Shown piece by piece: positions 43,575 through 51,689 of a stretch of DNA of 64,000 nt (its first letter is position 1; each line of letters begins with the position of its first letter). This DNA is from Candidatus Rubrivivax defluviihabitans. Lineage in GTDB: Bacteria; Pseudomonadota; Gammaproteobacteria; Burkholderiales; Burkholderiaceae_C. The notes below the pieces were generated by a model. That model was not told where the DNA came from, ran no database searches, and saw only the letters and a program-made list of their open reading frames with translations. The DNA is taken from the NCBI GenBank assembly GCA_016709385.1, contig JADJMW010000022.1, positions 731,064 to 795,063 of the forward strand. The letters run 5' to 3'. The position numbers and the translations under genes were made by a program.

Positions 43575-45709
43575 TGTCGATCACGGGCCGGCTGCGCCTG
43601 GGCGCCGGGTTGCAGCGCGTGCCGCTGATCCTGCAGACCGAGGCCGCCGAATGCGGCCTGGCCTGCCTGGCGATGGTGGCTGGCGCGCACGGCCTGGCCA
43701 CCGACCTGCCGACGCTGCGCCAGCGCTTTTCGCTGTCGCTCAAGGGCGTGACGCTGGCCGACCTGGTGCGCATGGCCGATGCGCTGCAGTTCAATTCGCG
43801 AGCGCTGCGCGCGGAACTGGACGAACTCGACCAACTGCAGCTGCCCTGCATCCTGCACTGGGACCTGAACCACTTCGTGGTGCTGGTATCGCTGAAGCGC
43901 GGCGAGGCCGTGATCCACGACCCGGCGCGCGGCCTGCGGCGGCTGAAGAGCGACGAGCTGTCGCGCCACTTCACCGGCGTGGCGCTGGAGCTGCAGCCCG
44001 CGCCGGGCTTCGTGCCCGCCACCGAACGCCAGCGCGTGACGCTGCGGCAACTGCTGGGGCCGGTGAGCGGGCTGAAGCGTTCGCTGGCGCAGATCCTGCT
44101 GCTGGCGCTGGCGCTCGAGGTCTTCGTGCTGCTCAGCCCCTTCTTCATGCAGTGGGTGGTGGACGGCGTGATCGTCAGTGCCGACCGCGACCTGCTCGTC
44201 ACGCTGGGCGTGGGCTTCACGCTGCTGGTGCTGGTCCAGACCGCGACCGCCGCGGCGCGGTCCTGGGCGGTGCTGGTGCTTTCGGCCACGCTCAACCTGC
44301 AGTGGCTGGTGAATGTCTTCGCGCACCTCATGCGCTTGCCGGTGGGCTGGTTCGAGAAACGCCATGCCGGCGATATCTGGTCGCGCTTCGGTTCGGTGCA
44401 GCAGATCCAGAAGACGCTCACCACCAGCTTCATCGAGGCCATCCTGGACGGCGCGCTGGTGCTGCTCACGCTGGCCATGATGCTGCTGTACAGCGTGAAG
44501 CTCACGCTCGTGGCGCTGGCCGCGGTGGCGGGTTATGCGCTGCTGCGCTGGGCCTTCTTCCGGCCGCTGCGCGAAGCCAGCGAGGAAGCGCTGGTCTTCG
44601 AGGCCAACCAGGCCAGCCACTTCCTGGAGTCGCTGCGCGGCATGCTGGCGATCAAGCTGTTCAATGCCCAGGCCGACCGCCAGTCGCGCTTCTCCAGCCT
44701 GGTCGTCGACACCATGAATGCCGGCATCGCCATCCGCAAGCTGGAGCTGCTGTTCGCCGTGCTGCACCGACTGCTGTTCGGGCTGGAGCGCGTGGCGGTG
44801 GTGTGGATAGGCGCGCTGCTGGTGATGGACCGCCACCTCACCGTGGGCATGCTGTTCGCCTTTTTCGCCTACAAGGAAACCTTCGCCACGCGGGTGAGCG
44901 GTCTCATCGACAAGGCGGTGGAACTTCGCATGCTGCGGCTGCAGGGCGAGCGCCTGGCAGACATTGTTCTCACCGCGCCCGAGGCCGACACCGGCGCGCC
45001 GCGGCCGGGCGAGCGCGGTGCGGCCGACATCGAACTGCGCAACGTGAGCTTTCGTTATGCCGACGGCGAGCCCGATGTGCTCCGCGGCGTGAGCCTGAAG
45101 ATCGAGGCCGGCGAGTCGGTGGCCATCGTCGGGCCCTCGGGCTGCGGCAAGACCACGCTGCTCAAACTGATGCTCGGCCTGCACGCACCCGACAGCGGCG
45201 AGGTGCTGGTCGGCGGCGTACCGCTGGCGCGCGTGGGGCAGCGCGCCTGGCGCGACAGCATGGGCGTGGTGATGCAGGACGAGCCGCTGTTCTCGGGCTC
45301 GATCGCCGACAACATCTGCTTCTTCAGCGCCGAGCCCGACCGCGCCTGGCTGGAGCAGTGCGCGCGCGTGGCGGCGGTGCACGACGAGATCGAAGCCATG
45401 CCGATGGGCTACAACACGCTCATCGGCGACATGGGTGCGGCGCTGTCGGGCGGGCAGAAGCAGCGCATCCTGCTCGCGCGGGCGCTGTACAAGCGGCCGC
45501 GCATCCTGCTGCTGGACGAGGCCACGAGCTCGCTCGACGTGGACCGTGAACGCGTCGTCAACCAGGCCGTGCGGCAACTGGCATTGACGCGGGTGATCGT
45601 GGCGCACCGGCCGGAGACGATTGCCTCGGCCGGGCGCGTGATCGCGCTGCATGAAGGCCGCGTGGCGCAGGACCTGCGCAGCGTGCCGGGGACGGCGCCG
45701 CTGCAATGA
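43574..45709 (+). CDS. C39-peptidase ABC exporter (PCAT)
   Basis: 711 aa in three parts. C39 protease (about 1-140) with catalytic Cys in ECGLACLAMVAG, His in HWDLNHFVVL and Asp in IHDPARG, so proteolytically competent. A six-helix ABC transmembrane domain (about 165-450). A nucleotide-binding domain with Walker A GPSGCGKTT, signature LSGGQKQRILLARAL, Walker B ILLLDEATSSLD and the H-loop His in VAHRPETI. Such exporters cut double-glycine leaders while secreting the core. The nearby 58-aa peptide is its evident substrate. No TolC gene is in the cluster. Confidence 0.95.
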   Translation: MSITGRLRLGAGLQRVPLILQTEAAECGLACLAMVAGAHGLATDLPTLRQRFSLSLKGVTLADLVRMADALQFNSRALRAELDELDQLQLPCILHWDLNHFVVLVSLKRGEAVIHDPARGLRRLKSDELSRHFTGVALELQPAPGFVPATERQRVTLRQLLGPVSGLKRSLAQILLLALALEVFVLLSPFFMQWVVDGVIVSADRDLLVTLGVGFTLLVLVQTATAAARSWAVLVLSATLNLQWLVNVFAHLMRLPVGWFEKRHAGDIWSRFGSVQQIQKTLTTSFIEAILDGALVLLTLAMMLLYSVKLTLVALAAVAGYALLRWAFFRPLREASEEALVFEANQASHFLESLRGMLAIKLFNAQADRQSRFSSLVVDTMNAGIAIRKLELLFAVLHRLLFGLERVAVVWIGALLVMDRHLTVGMLFAFFAYKETFATRVSGLIDKAVELRMLRLQGERLADIVLTAPEADTGAPRPGERGAADIELRNVSFRYADGEPDVLRGVSLKIEAGESVAIVGPSGCGKTTLLKLMLGLHAPDSGEVLVGGVPLARVGQRAWRDSMGVVMQDEPLFSGSIADNICFFSAEPDRAWLEQCARVAAVHDEIEAMPMGYNTLIGDMGAALSGGQKQRILLARALYKRPRILLLDEATSSLDVDRERVVNQAVRQLALTRVIVAHRPETIASAGRVIALHEGRVAQDLRSVPGTAPLQ

Positions 45710-45760
45710 CCTGGCGGCGCCGCTGCCCACGAGCGGCGGGCGGCGGTGGTTGCCATGGCT

Positions 45761-46018
45761 TCAGCCTGGAACCGTGGCCACTTCGAGCCGAGCCAGCCAA
45801 GTGAGCGCATGCTCCCGTGATTCGCCACACATTTCTGGCAAGGGTCTCAGAGAAGCGCAGACCGCGGGGCGCTCGGGTTGGCCGAAGACCCGGCAGCGTT
45901 GCTGCGCGTCGAGTTGCACACAGCGCACGCCCGCCGGCTTGCCTTGCGGCATGCCCGGGATGGGCGAGGTGATCGAAGGCGCGGTGCAGCACGCGCCGCA
46001 GGCCGGACGGCAGTCCAT
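45761..46018 (-). CDS. YkgJ-family cysteine-cluster protein (zinc/iron-chelating type)
   Basis: 85 aa. MDCRPACGACC...PGMPQGKPAGVRCVQLDAQQRCRVFG, then PAVCASLRPLPEMCG: eight Cys in the spacing of the YkgJ/UPF0153 family, presumed to bind a metal. The Met at 46018 is the family start; the frame extends upstream to 46087 but without conservation. Convergent to the exporter, divergent from the DUF2061 gene that has a Fur-type box. Confidence 0.87.
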   Translation of the reverse strand: MDCRPACGACCTAPSITSPIPGMPQGKPAGVRCVQLDAQQRCRVFGQPERPAVCASLRPLPEMCGESREHALTWLARLEVATVPG

Positions 46019-46076
46019 GCGCTCGATGCTATGCGCGCCATCCACAAAAGCGATCGTGGTCTTTGCCTGTTCATGC

Positions 46077-46095
46077 GAGAATAACAATCATTCGC
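46077..46095 (+). promoter_or_regulatory. Candidate Fur box
   Basis: GAGAATAACAATCATTCGC matches 14 of 19 positions of the consensus GATAATGATAATCATTATC. It lies 13 bp before the DUF2061 ATG and 58 bp from the divergent YkgJ gene, and is one of few A/T-rich spots in the window. Suggests iron control of one or both. Confidence 0.55.
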
Positions 46096-46108
46096 ATTGG
46101 AGAAGTTC

Positions 46109-46345
46109 ATGGCCAAGTCAGCAACTTTCGGCGTCATGCACCTGGGCATCGCATTCACGGTCAGCTACTTACTCACCGGCAGCGTGGCCATCGCTGGAGC
46201 CATCACGCTGGTGGAACCGGTGGCCAATACGGTGGCGCACTATTTCTTCGACCGCTGGTGGGAACGACGGGCCCGCGCGCGCTCGGGCGGGGGTGGCTCC
46301 GTAGAATCGGCGCTTCCATGCTGCACCCCCAGACTTTCGACGTGA
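46109..46345 (+). CDS. DUF2061 small membrane protein
   Basis: 78 aa. Two membrane helices: KSATFGVMHLGIAFTVSYLLTGSVAIAGAITLVEPVANTVAHYFFDRWWERR is the DUF2061 core. The rest (RARARSGGGGSVESALPCC...) is probably an unstructured tail and overlaps the mnmG start by 28 bp. GGAGAA precedes the ATG. Possibly iron-regulated. Function unknown. Confidence 0.8.
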   Translation: MAKSATFGVMHLGIAFTVSYLLTGSVAIAGAITLVEPVANTVAHYFFDRWWERRARARSGGGGSVESALPCCTPRLST

Positions 46346-48296
46346 TCGTGGTCGGTGGCGGCCACGCCGGCACCGAAGCCGCGCTGGCCGCCGCCCGCAT
46401 GGGCTGCGCCACGCTGCTGCTCACGCACAACATCGAAACCCTGGGGCAGATGAGCTGCAACCCCAGCATCGGCGGCATCGGCAAGGGGCACCTGGTCAAG
46501 GAAGTCGACGCACTCGGTGGCGCCATGGCCGAGGCGACCGACGAAGCCGGCATCCAGTTCCGCATCCTCAACGGCAGCAAAGGCCCCGCCGTGCGCGCGA
46601 CGCGGGCGCAGGCCGACCGCGTGCTGTACCGCGCCGCCATCCGGCGGCGGCTGGAGAACCAGCCCAAGCTCTGGCTGTTCCAGCAGGCGGTGGACGACCT
46701 GATGCTGGAAGGCGACCGCGTGGTGGGCGCCGTCACTCAGGCCGGCGTGCGCTTCCGCGGCCGGGCGGTGGTGCTCACGGCCGGCACGTTCCTGGACGGC
46801 CGCATCCACGTGGGCCTGCAGAACTACAGCGCCGGCCGCGCCGGTGATCCGCCGGCGCTGGGCCTGTCGGCGCGGCTGAAGGAATTGAAGCTGCCGCAGG
46901 GGCGGCTGAAGACCGGCACGCCGCCGCGCATCGACGGCCGTTCGATCGACTTCAGCCGGCTCGAGGAACAGCCCGGCGACGGCATGCCGGCCGCCGACGG
47001 CAGCCCGCCGCTGCAGACGGTGCCGGTCTTCAGCTTTCTCGGCCGCCCGAGCAACACCCGCGCCAGCTGCCGTGCTGGATCACGCACACCAACGAGCGCA
47101 CGCACGAGATCATCCGCAGCGGCTTCGACCGCAGCCCGATGTTCACCGGTGTGATCGGCGGCGTGGGGCCACGCTACTGCCCGAGCATCGAGGACAAGGT
47201 CAACCGTTTCGCCGACAAGTCCAGCCACCAGATCTTCCTCGAACCCGAAGGTCTGACGACGAACGAGTTCTATCCCAACGGCATCTCGACCTCGCTGCCC
47301 TTCGACATCCAGATCGCTGCCGTGCAGTCGATGTGCGGCCTGGAAAAAGCGCACATCCTGCGGCCCGGCTATGCCATCGAATACGACTATTTCGACCCGC
47401 GCGAACTGAAGCCGAACTTCGAGACCCGGGCCATCGCCGGGTTGTTCTTCGCCGGCCAGATCAACGGCACCACCGGCTACGAGGAAGCCGCGGCGCAAGG
47501 CCTGTATGCCGGCGCCAATGCGGCGCTGCAGGTGCAGGGCAGGGAGCCCTGGCTGCCGCGCCGCGACCAGGCCTACCTGGGCGTGTTGGTGGACGATCTC
47601 GTCACCAAGGGCGTGACCGAGCCCTACCGCATGTTCACCAGCCGCGCCGAATACCGGCTGCAATTGCGCGAAGACAACGCCGACCTGCGCCTGACCGAAA
47701 CGGGGCGCGAACTCGGCTTGGTGGGCGACCAGCGCTGGGCGGCGTTCGAGCGCAAGCGCGAACGGCTGGCGCGTGAACTGCAACGGCTGCGCTCGACCTG
47801 GGTGCGCCCGGCCACCGTGCCGGCGGCCGACGCCGAGCGGCTGCTGGGCAAGGCGTTGGAGCGCGAATACAGCCTGGCCGACCTGCTGCGCCGGCCCGGT
47901 GTGGGTTTCGATGCGGTGGGTGAACTGGCGGCCATCGCAGCGCACCCGGCCGCTGTTTCACGTGAAACCCTGCGCGGCGAATATGGTGCGCGCGAAGCCG
48001 ACGCCGTGATCGAGCAGGCCGAGATCGCCATCAAATATGCCGGCTATATCGACAAGCAGAACGACGAGGTCGACCGCGCCTCGGCGCTCGAGAGTCTGGT
48101 GCTGCCGGAGGACCTGGACTACGGCGCCGTGAAGGCGCTCTCGTTCGAGGTGCGGCAAACGCTCGCCAGGCAACGGCCGGCGACGCTGGGCCAGGCCTCG
48201 CGCATCTCGGGTGTGACGCCGGCCGCCGTTTCACTGCTGCTCGTGCACTTGAAGAAACGCCGGACGGGTGCCTTCCTGACCGACGAAGCGGCTTGA
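46318..48296 (+). CDS. mnmG: tRNA uridine-5-carboxymethylaminomethyl modification enzyme MnmG (frame broken once)
   Basis: About 659 aa if repaired. FAD enzyme that with MnmE modifies the wobble uridine of tRNA. DVIVVGGGHAGTEAALAAARMG (FAD), SCNPSIGGIGKGHLVKEVDALGG, GSKGPAVRATRAQADR, KTGTPPRIDGRSIDF, then a one-base loss at about 47048 (GRP | EQHPRQLPCWITHTNERTHEII, the second part in the next frame). The rest to TGA at 48296 is normal (GVIGGVGPRYCPSIEDKV, EYDYFDPRELKPNFET, AGQINGTTGYEEAAAQG). The gene is nearly universal in bacteria, so an assembly error is likely. Followed by rsmG with a 4-bp overlap. Confidence 0.94.
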
Positions 48297-48946
48297 GCCT
48301 CTGTGCCCGCGTGCCGAGCGAACTCGACCCGATCTGCGCTGAACTGGGGCTGGCCCCCACCTCGGCCCAAACCTCGGCCCTGTCGAACTACCTCGACCTG
48401 TTGCAGCGCTGGAACGCCACCTACAACCTCACCGCCGTGCGCGACCGCGCCGGCATGGTCACGCAGCACCTGGCCGACTGCCTGGCGATCATCCCGCCCT
48501 TGCAGCGCCGCGCAACGCAAGGTCGTCTGCTCGACGTGGGCAGTGGCGGCGGGCTGCCGGGGGTGGTGATCGCCACGCTGCTGCCGGGCTGGGACGTGAC
48601 CTGCGTCGATGCGGTGGCGAAGAAGATCGCCTTCGTGCGCCAGGTCGCGGGCTCGCTGGGCTTGCCCAACCTTCATGCAGAGCACAGCCGCGTCGAGAGC
48701 CTTCGAGCCCTGCCATTCGACCTGATCACCTCACGCGCCTTCGCCTCGCTGGCCGACTTCACCGCACTCACCCGAAAGCATCTCGCGCCCGGCGGCGCCT
48801 GGCTCGCCATGAAGGGCAGGGTGCCGGACGACGAAATGGCTGCGCTGCCCCCGGACGTCGATGTGTTCCACGTGGAACCGCTGCACGTGCCTGGCCTGAA
48901 TGCCCAGCGTTGCCTGGTCTGGATGCAACCCCGAAAGTCGCAATGA
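48293..48946 (+). CDS. rsmG: 16S rRNA (guanine527-N7)-methyltransferase RsmG
   Basis: 217 aa from a TTG at 48293 overlapping the mnmG stop; a GTG at 48311 is an alternative. YLDLLQRWNATYNLTAVRDRAGMVTQHLADCL then RLLDVGSGGGLPGVVIATLLPGWDVTCVDAVAKKIAFV (SAM motif) and DLITSRAFASLADFTALTRKHLAPGGAWLAMKG are characteristic. Standard neighbour of mnmG. It overlaps the lipocalin gene (ATGA). Confidence 0.95.
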   Translation: MSLCARVPSELDPICAELGLAPTSAQTSALSNYLDLLQRWNATYNLTAVRDRAGMVTQHLADCLAIIPPLQRRATQGRLLDVGSGGGLPGVVIATLLPGWDVTCVDAVAKKIAFVRQVAGSLGLPNLHAEHSRVESLRALPFDLITSRAFASLADFTALTRKHLAPGGAWLAMKGRVPDDEMAALPPDVDVFHVEPLHVPGLNAQRCLVWMQPRKSQ

Positions 48947-49518
48947 AAAACTTCCGAACTATCCTCTGCAGCGTTCTCGTAACCCTGGCCGCCTCGGCGC
49001 ACGCCCAGCCCGCGCCACTGGCTGCACTGCCCACGCTGGACATCCCCAGCTACATGGGCACCTGGTACCAGGTGGCCTGGTTCCCCAACCGCTTCCAGAA
49101 GCAGTGCGTCGCCGATACCAGCGCCACCTACCGCCGCATCCCCGACGGCGTGGAAGTCACCAATCGCTGCCGCAACGCCGAAGGCAAGATCGAAGACATC
49201 GTCGGCCTGGCGCGTCCGGCGGGCTCCGAAATCCGCGGCAACGCGCTGCAGCCGGCGCAACTGGAGGTGAGCTTCCTGCCCAGCTGGCTGCGCTGGCTGC
49301 CCATCTGGGGTTCGTACTGGGTCATCCAGCTGGCCGACGATGGCCGTTACGCCGTCGTCGGCGAACCCACGCGCGAGTACCTGTGGGTGCTGTCGCGCAC
49401 GCCCAAGCTCGCGCCGGCCGACGAATCTGCGATACGCTCCCGGCTGACCCAGCAAGGCTTCGATCTCGCACGCTGGCAGACGCATCCTCACTCGCCCGCG
49501 GCCGAAGCGCCTCGCTGA
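48943..49518 (+). CDS. blc: Lipocalin (Blc-like)
   Basis: 191 aa. Signal peptide NFRTILCSVLVTLAASAHAQ; no lipobox Cys at the cleavage point, so secreted rather than lipid-anchored. Lipocalin motifs: SYMGTWYQVAWFPNRFQKQCVADTSATY (GxW), ITEVTNRC-like strand, RWLPIWGSYWVIQLADDGRYAVVGEPTREYLWVLSRTP. Binds lipids or other hydrophobic ligands. Coupled by ATGA overlap to rsmG, an unusual insertion into the rsmG-parA block. Confidence 0.9.
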   Translation: MKNFRTILCSVLVTLAASAHAQPAPLAALPTLDIPSYMGTWYQVAWFPNRFQKQCVADTSATYRRIPDGVEVTNRCRNAEGKIEDIVGLARPAGSEIRGNALQPAQLEVSFLPSWLRWLPIWGSYWVIQLADDGRYAVVGEPTREYLWVLSRTPKLAPADESAIRSRLTQQGFDLARWQTHPHSPAAEAPR

Positions 49519-49540
49519 CGCCGGCTTTCGGAGTTCACCC

Positions 49541-50152
49541 ATGCTCGGCATCGCCGACTACGGCGCCTTCTGCGCGGCCATCCTGGTCTTCCTGGCGCTG
49601 CCCGGGCCAGGAACCTTTGCCTTGCTCACCTCCACCGGCAAGGGCGGCTTTCGCGCCGGCGCCGCAGCCACCCTCGGCCTGATCCTCGGTGACCAAGTGC
49701 TGCTGTGGCTGGCCGTGGCCGGTGTGGCCGCGTTGCTGGCCGCCCAACCGCTGCTCTTCCAGGGTGTGCAATATCTCGGCGCAGCCTATCTCGCGTGGAT
49801 CGGCCTCAAGCTCATCTTCGCCCAGCCCGGTACCGCCAGCCCGGTGCGCATCGAGCCGCGACACTACGCACGCCAGGCCTTCCTCATCACCCTGCTCAAC
49901 CCCAAGGCCATCGTCTTCTACATGGCCTTCTTCCCGCTCTTCATCGACCCCGCCAGCCACCGCGGCGCCGTCACCTTCGCCGCCATGGCGGCCACCATCG
50001 CCGTCATCACCGCCGTCTACTGCCTGCTGCTGTGCGCCTTCGCCGGTGCCGTCAGCGCCCGGGTCAGGGCCCACCAAGGACTGGCCCGCGGTCTCGAACG
50101 TCTGGCCGGCGTCTTTCTCGTCGGCTTCGGCATCCGGCTGGGCGCGCAGTGA
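49541..50152 (+). CDS. LysE/RhtB-family exporter
   Basis: 203 aa with six helices. DYGAFCAAILVFLALPGPGTFALLTSTGKGGFRAGAAATLGLILGDQVLLWLAVAG carries the PGP motif, and ITLLNPKAIVFYMAFFPLFIDP is the second signature. Exports amino acids or homoserine-lactone-like compounds. Its stop overlaps the GTG of parA. Confidence 0.9.
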   Translation: MLGIADYGAFCAAILVFLALPGPGTFALLTSTGKGGFRAGAAATLGLILGDQVLLWLAVAGVAALLAAQPLLFQGVQYLGAAYLAWIGLKLIFAQPGTASPVRIEPRHYARQAFLITLLNPKAIVFYMAFFPLFIDPASHRGAVTFAAMAATIAVITAVYCLLLCAFAGAVSARVRAHQGLARGLERLAGVFLVGFGIRLGAQ

Positions 50153-50913
50153 GCAAGATCTACTGCATCGCCAACCAGAAGGGCGGCGTCGGCAAGACCA
50201 CCACCACCGTCAATCTGGCGGCCGGGCTGGCCCAGGTGGGCCGGCGCGTGCTGCTCGTCGACCTCGACCCGCAGGGCAATGCCACCATGGGCTCGGGCAT
50301 CGACAAACGCGCGCTGGACACCAGCGTCTACGACGTGCTGCTGGAATCGGCCACGGTGACCGAAGCCCGCCAGCCCAGCCCCAAGGGCGGCTACCACGTC
50401 GTCGGCGCCAACCGCGAACTGGCCGGCGCCGAGGTGGAACTGGTCGAACTCGAGCACCGCGAAAAGCGCCTGCGCCACGCGCTGGCCGCCGTGCGCGAAG
50501 ACTACGACTTCGTGCTCATCGACTGCCCGCCCAGCCTGAGCATGCTCACGCTCAACGGCCTGTGCGCCGCGCACGGCGTCATCGTGCCCATGCAGTGCGA
50601 ATATTTCGCGCTCGAAGGCCTGTCGGATCTGGTCAATACCATCAAGCAGGTGCACGCCAACCTGAACCCCGACCTGCAGATCATCGGCCTGCTGCGCGTC
50701 ATGTTCGACCCCCGCATCACGCTGCAGCAGCAGGTGAGCGAACAGCTCAAGGCGCACTTCGGCGACAAGGTCTTCGACACCGTGATCCCGCGCAACGTGC
50801 GCCTGGCCGAGGCCCCCAGCTACGGCCAGCCCGGCGTCACCTTCGACCCGGCGTCCAAGGGCGCCATCGCCTTCGTGGCCTTCGCGCGCGAGATGGCGCA
50901 ACGCCTTGGATGA
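50149..50913 (+). CDS. parA: Chromosome-partitioning ATPase ParA
   Basis: 254 aa. Deviant Walker A IANQKGGVGKTTTTVNLAAGLA, VLLVDLDPQGNATMGSG, YDFVLIDCPPSLSMLTLNGL and the C-terminal TVIPRNVRLAEAPSYGQP are those of chromosomal ParA (Soj). The GTG start overlaps the lysE-like stop. The usual downstream parB is missing: a GNAT gene and then a histidine kinase follow. Confidence 0.95.
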   Translation: MSKIYCIANQKGGVGKTTTTVNLAAGLAQVGRRVLLVDLDPQGNATMGSGIDKRALDTSVYDVLLESATVTEARQPSPKGGYHVVGANRELAGAEVELVELEHREKRLRHALAAVREDYDFVLIDCPPSLSMLTLNGLCAAHGVIVPMQCEYFALEGLSDLVNTIKQVHANLNPDLQIIGLLRVMFDPRITLQQQVSEQLKAHFGDKVFDTVIPRNVRLAEAPSYGQPGVTFDPASKGAIAFVAFAREMAQRLG

Positions 50914-51664
50914 AGCGCTGCGGTCCCGCGTCGAAGACGCGGGCCTGAACGCCAGCGCGCCGCCACAGCAGCGCTGGATCGATGGTTGGCTGGTGCGCTT
51001 CTCGCCCGGAAAGGCGCAGCGGGCGCGTTGCATCAACGCCGTCGCCAGCGGCCGGTTGCCGCTGAAGCAACGGCTTCAGATCGCCTTGGCCGTCTACGCG
51101 GAAGCCGGCTTGCCAGCGCTGGTGCGCATCACGCCTTTCACACAGCCGGCCAGCCTGGACGACTGGCTGGCCGACCAGGGCTGGACCCGGCACGACGACA
51201 CCCGCGTCATGGTCTGCCCGGCCATACCGAGAATCACGCCGACACCGTTGCCCACCGGCACGCAGTGGGAGCGCCTGGACGCCTCCGCCTACGCCCTGGC
51301 CATCGGCCAGCTTCGCGGTACGCCGCCCGGCCAGATCGAAGCCCACGCGCAGCGTCTGGCGGCTTCGCCCGTGGCTTATCAAGGATTTGCCATCCGGCGC
51401 AGCAGCGACGGTGCAGTGCTGGCCTGCGGCCAGTGGGCACGCGAAGCCGAACTGGTGGGCCTGTACGACATCCACACCCAGGCCGGCACCCGACGGCAGG
51501 GTTTTGCGATCACATTATGTGAGCGCTTGCTTGCGTTGTCGACTCACGAGGGCGCGACGATTGCCTACTTGCAGGTCGAAGCCGGCAACGAACCCGCGCG
51601 GCGCCTCTACCACCGCCTGGGATTTGCCGACGCCTATGCGTACCACTATCGCCAAGCCCCTTGA
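50906..51664 (+). CDS. GNAT-family N-acetyltransferase
   Basis: 252 aa with a TTG start at 50906 that overlaps parA by 8 bp. The C-terminal GNAT core has VGLYDIHTQAGTRRQGFAITLCERLLAL (acetyl-CoA loop R-x-x-G-x-A) and YLQVEAGNEPARRLYHRLGFADAYAYHYR. The N-terminal 100 residues form a degenerate second GNAT-like unit (QQRWIDGWLVRFSPGKAQRARCINAV), as in two-domain members. Commonly seen beside parA in Burkholderiales. Confidence 0.88.
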   Translation: MDEALRSRVEDAGLNASAPPQQRWIDGWLVRFSPGKAQRARCINAVASGRLPLKQRLQIALAVYAEAGLPALVRITPFTQPASLDDWLADQGWTRHDDTRVMVCPAIPRITPTPLPTGTQWERLDASAYALAIGQLRGTPPGQIEAHAQRLAASPVAYQGFAIRRSSDGAVLACGQWAREAELVGLYDIHTQAGTRRQGFAITLCERLLALSTHEGATIAYLQVEAGNEPARRLYHRLGFADAYAYHYRQAP

Positions 51665-51689
51665 CGGGGCCTGAACGTCCCGCCGCCGA

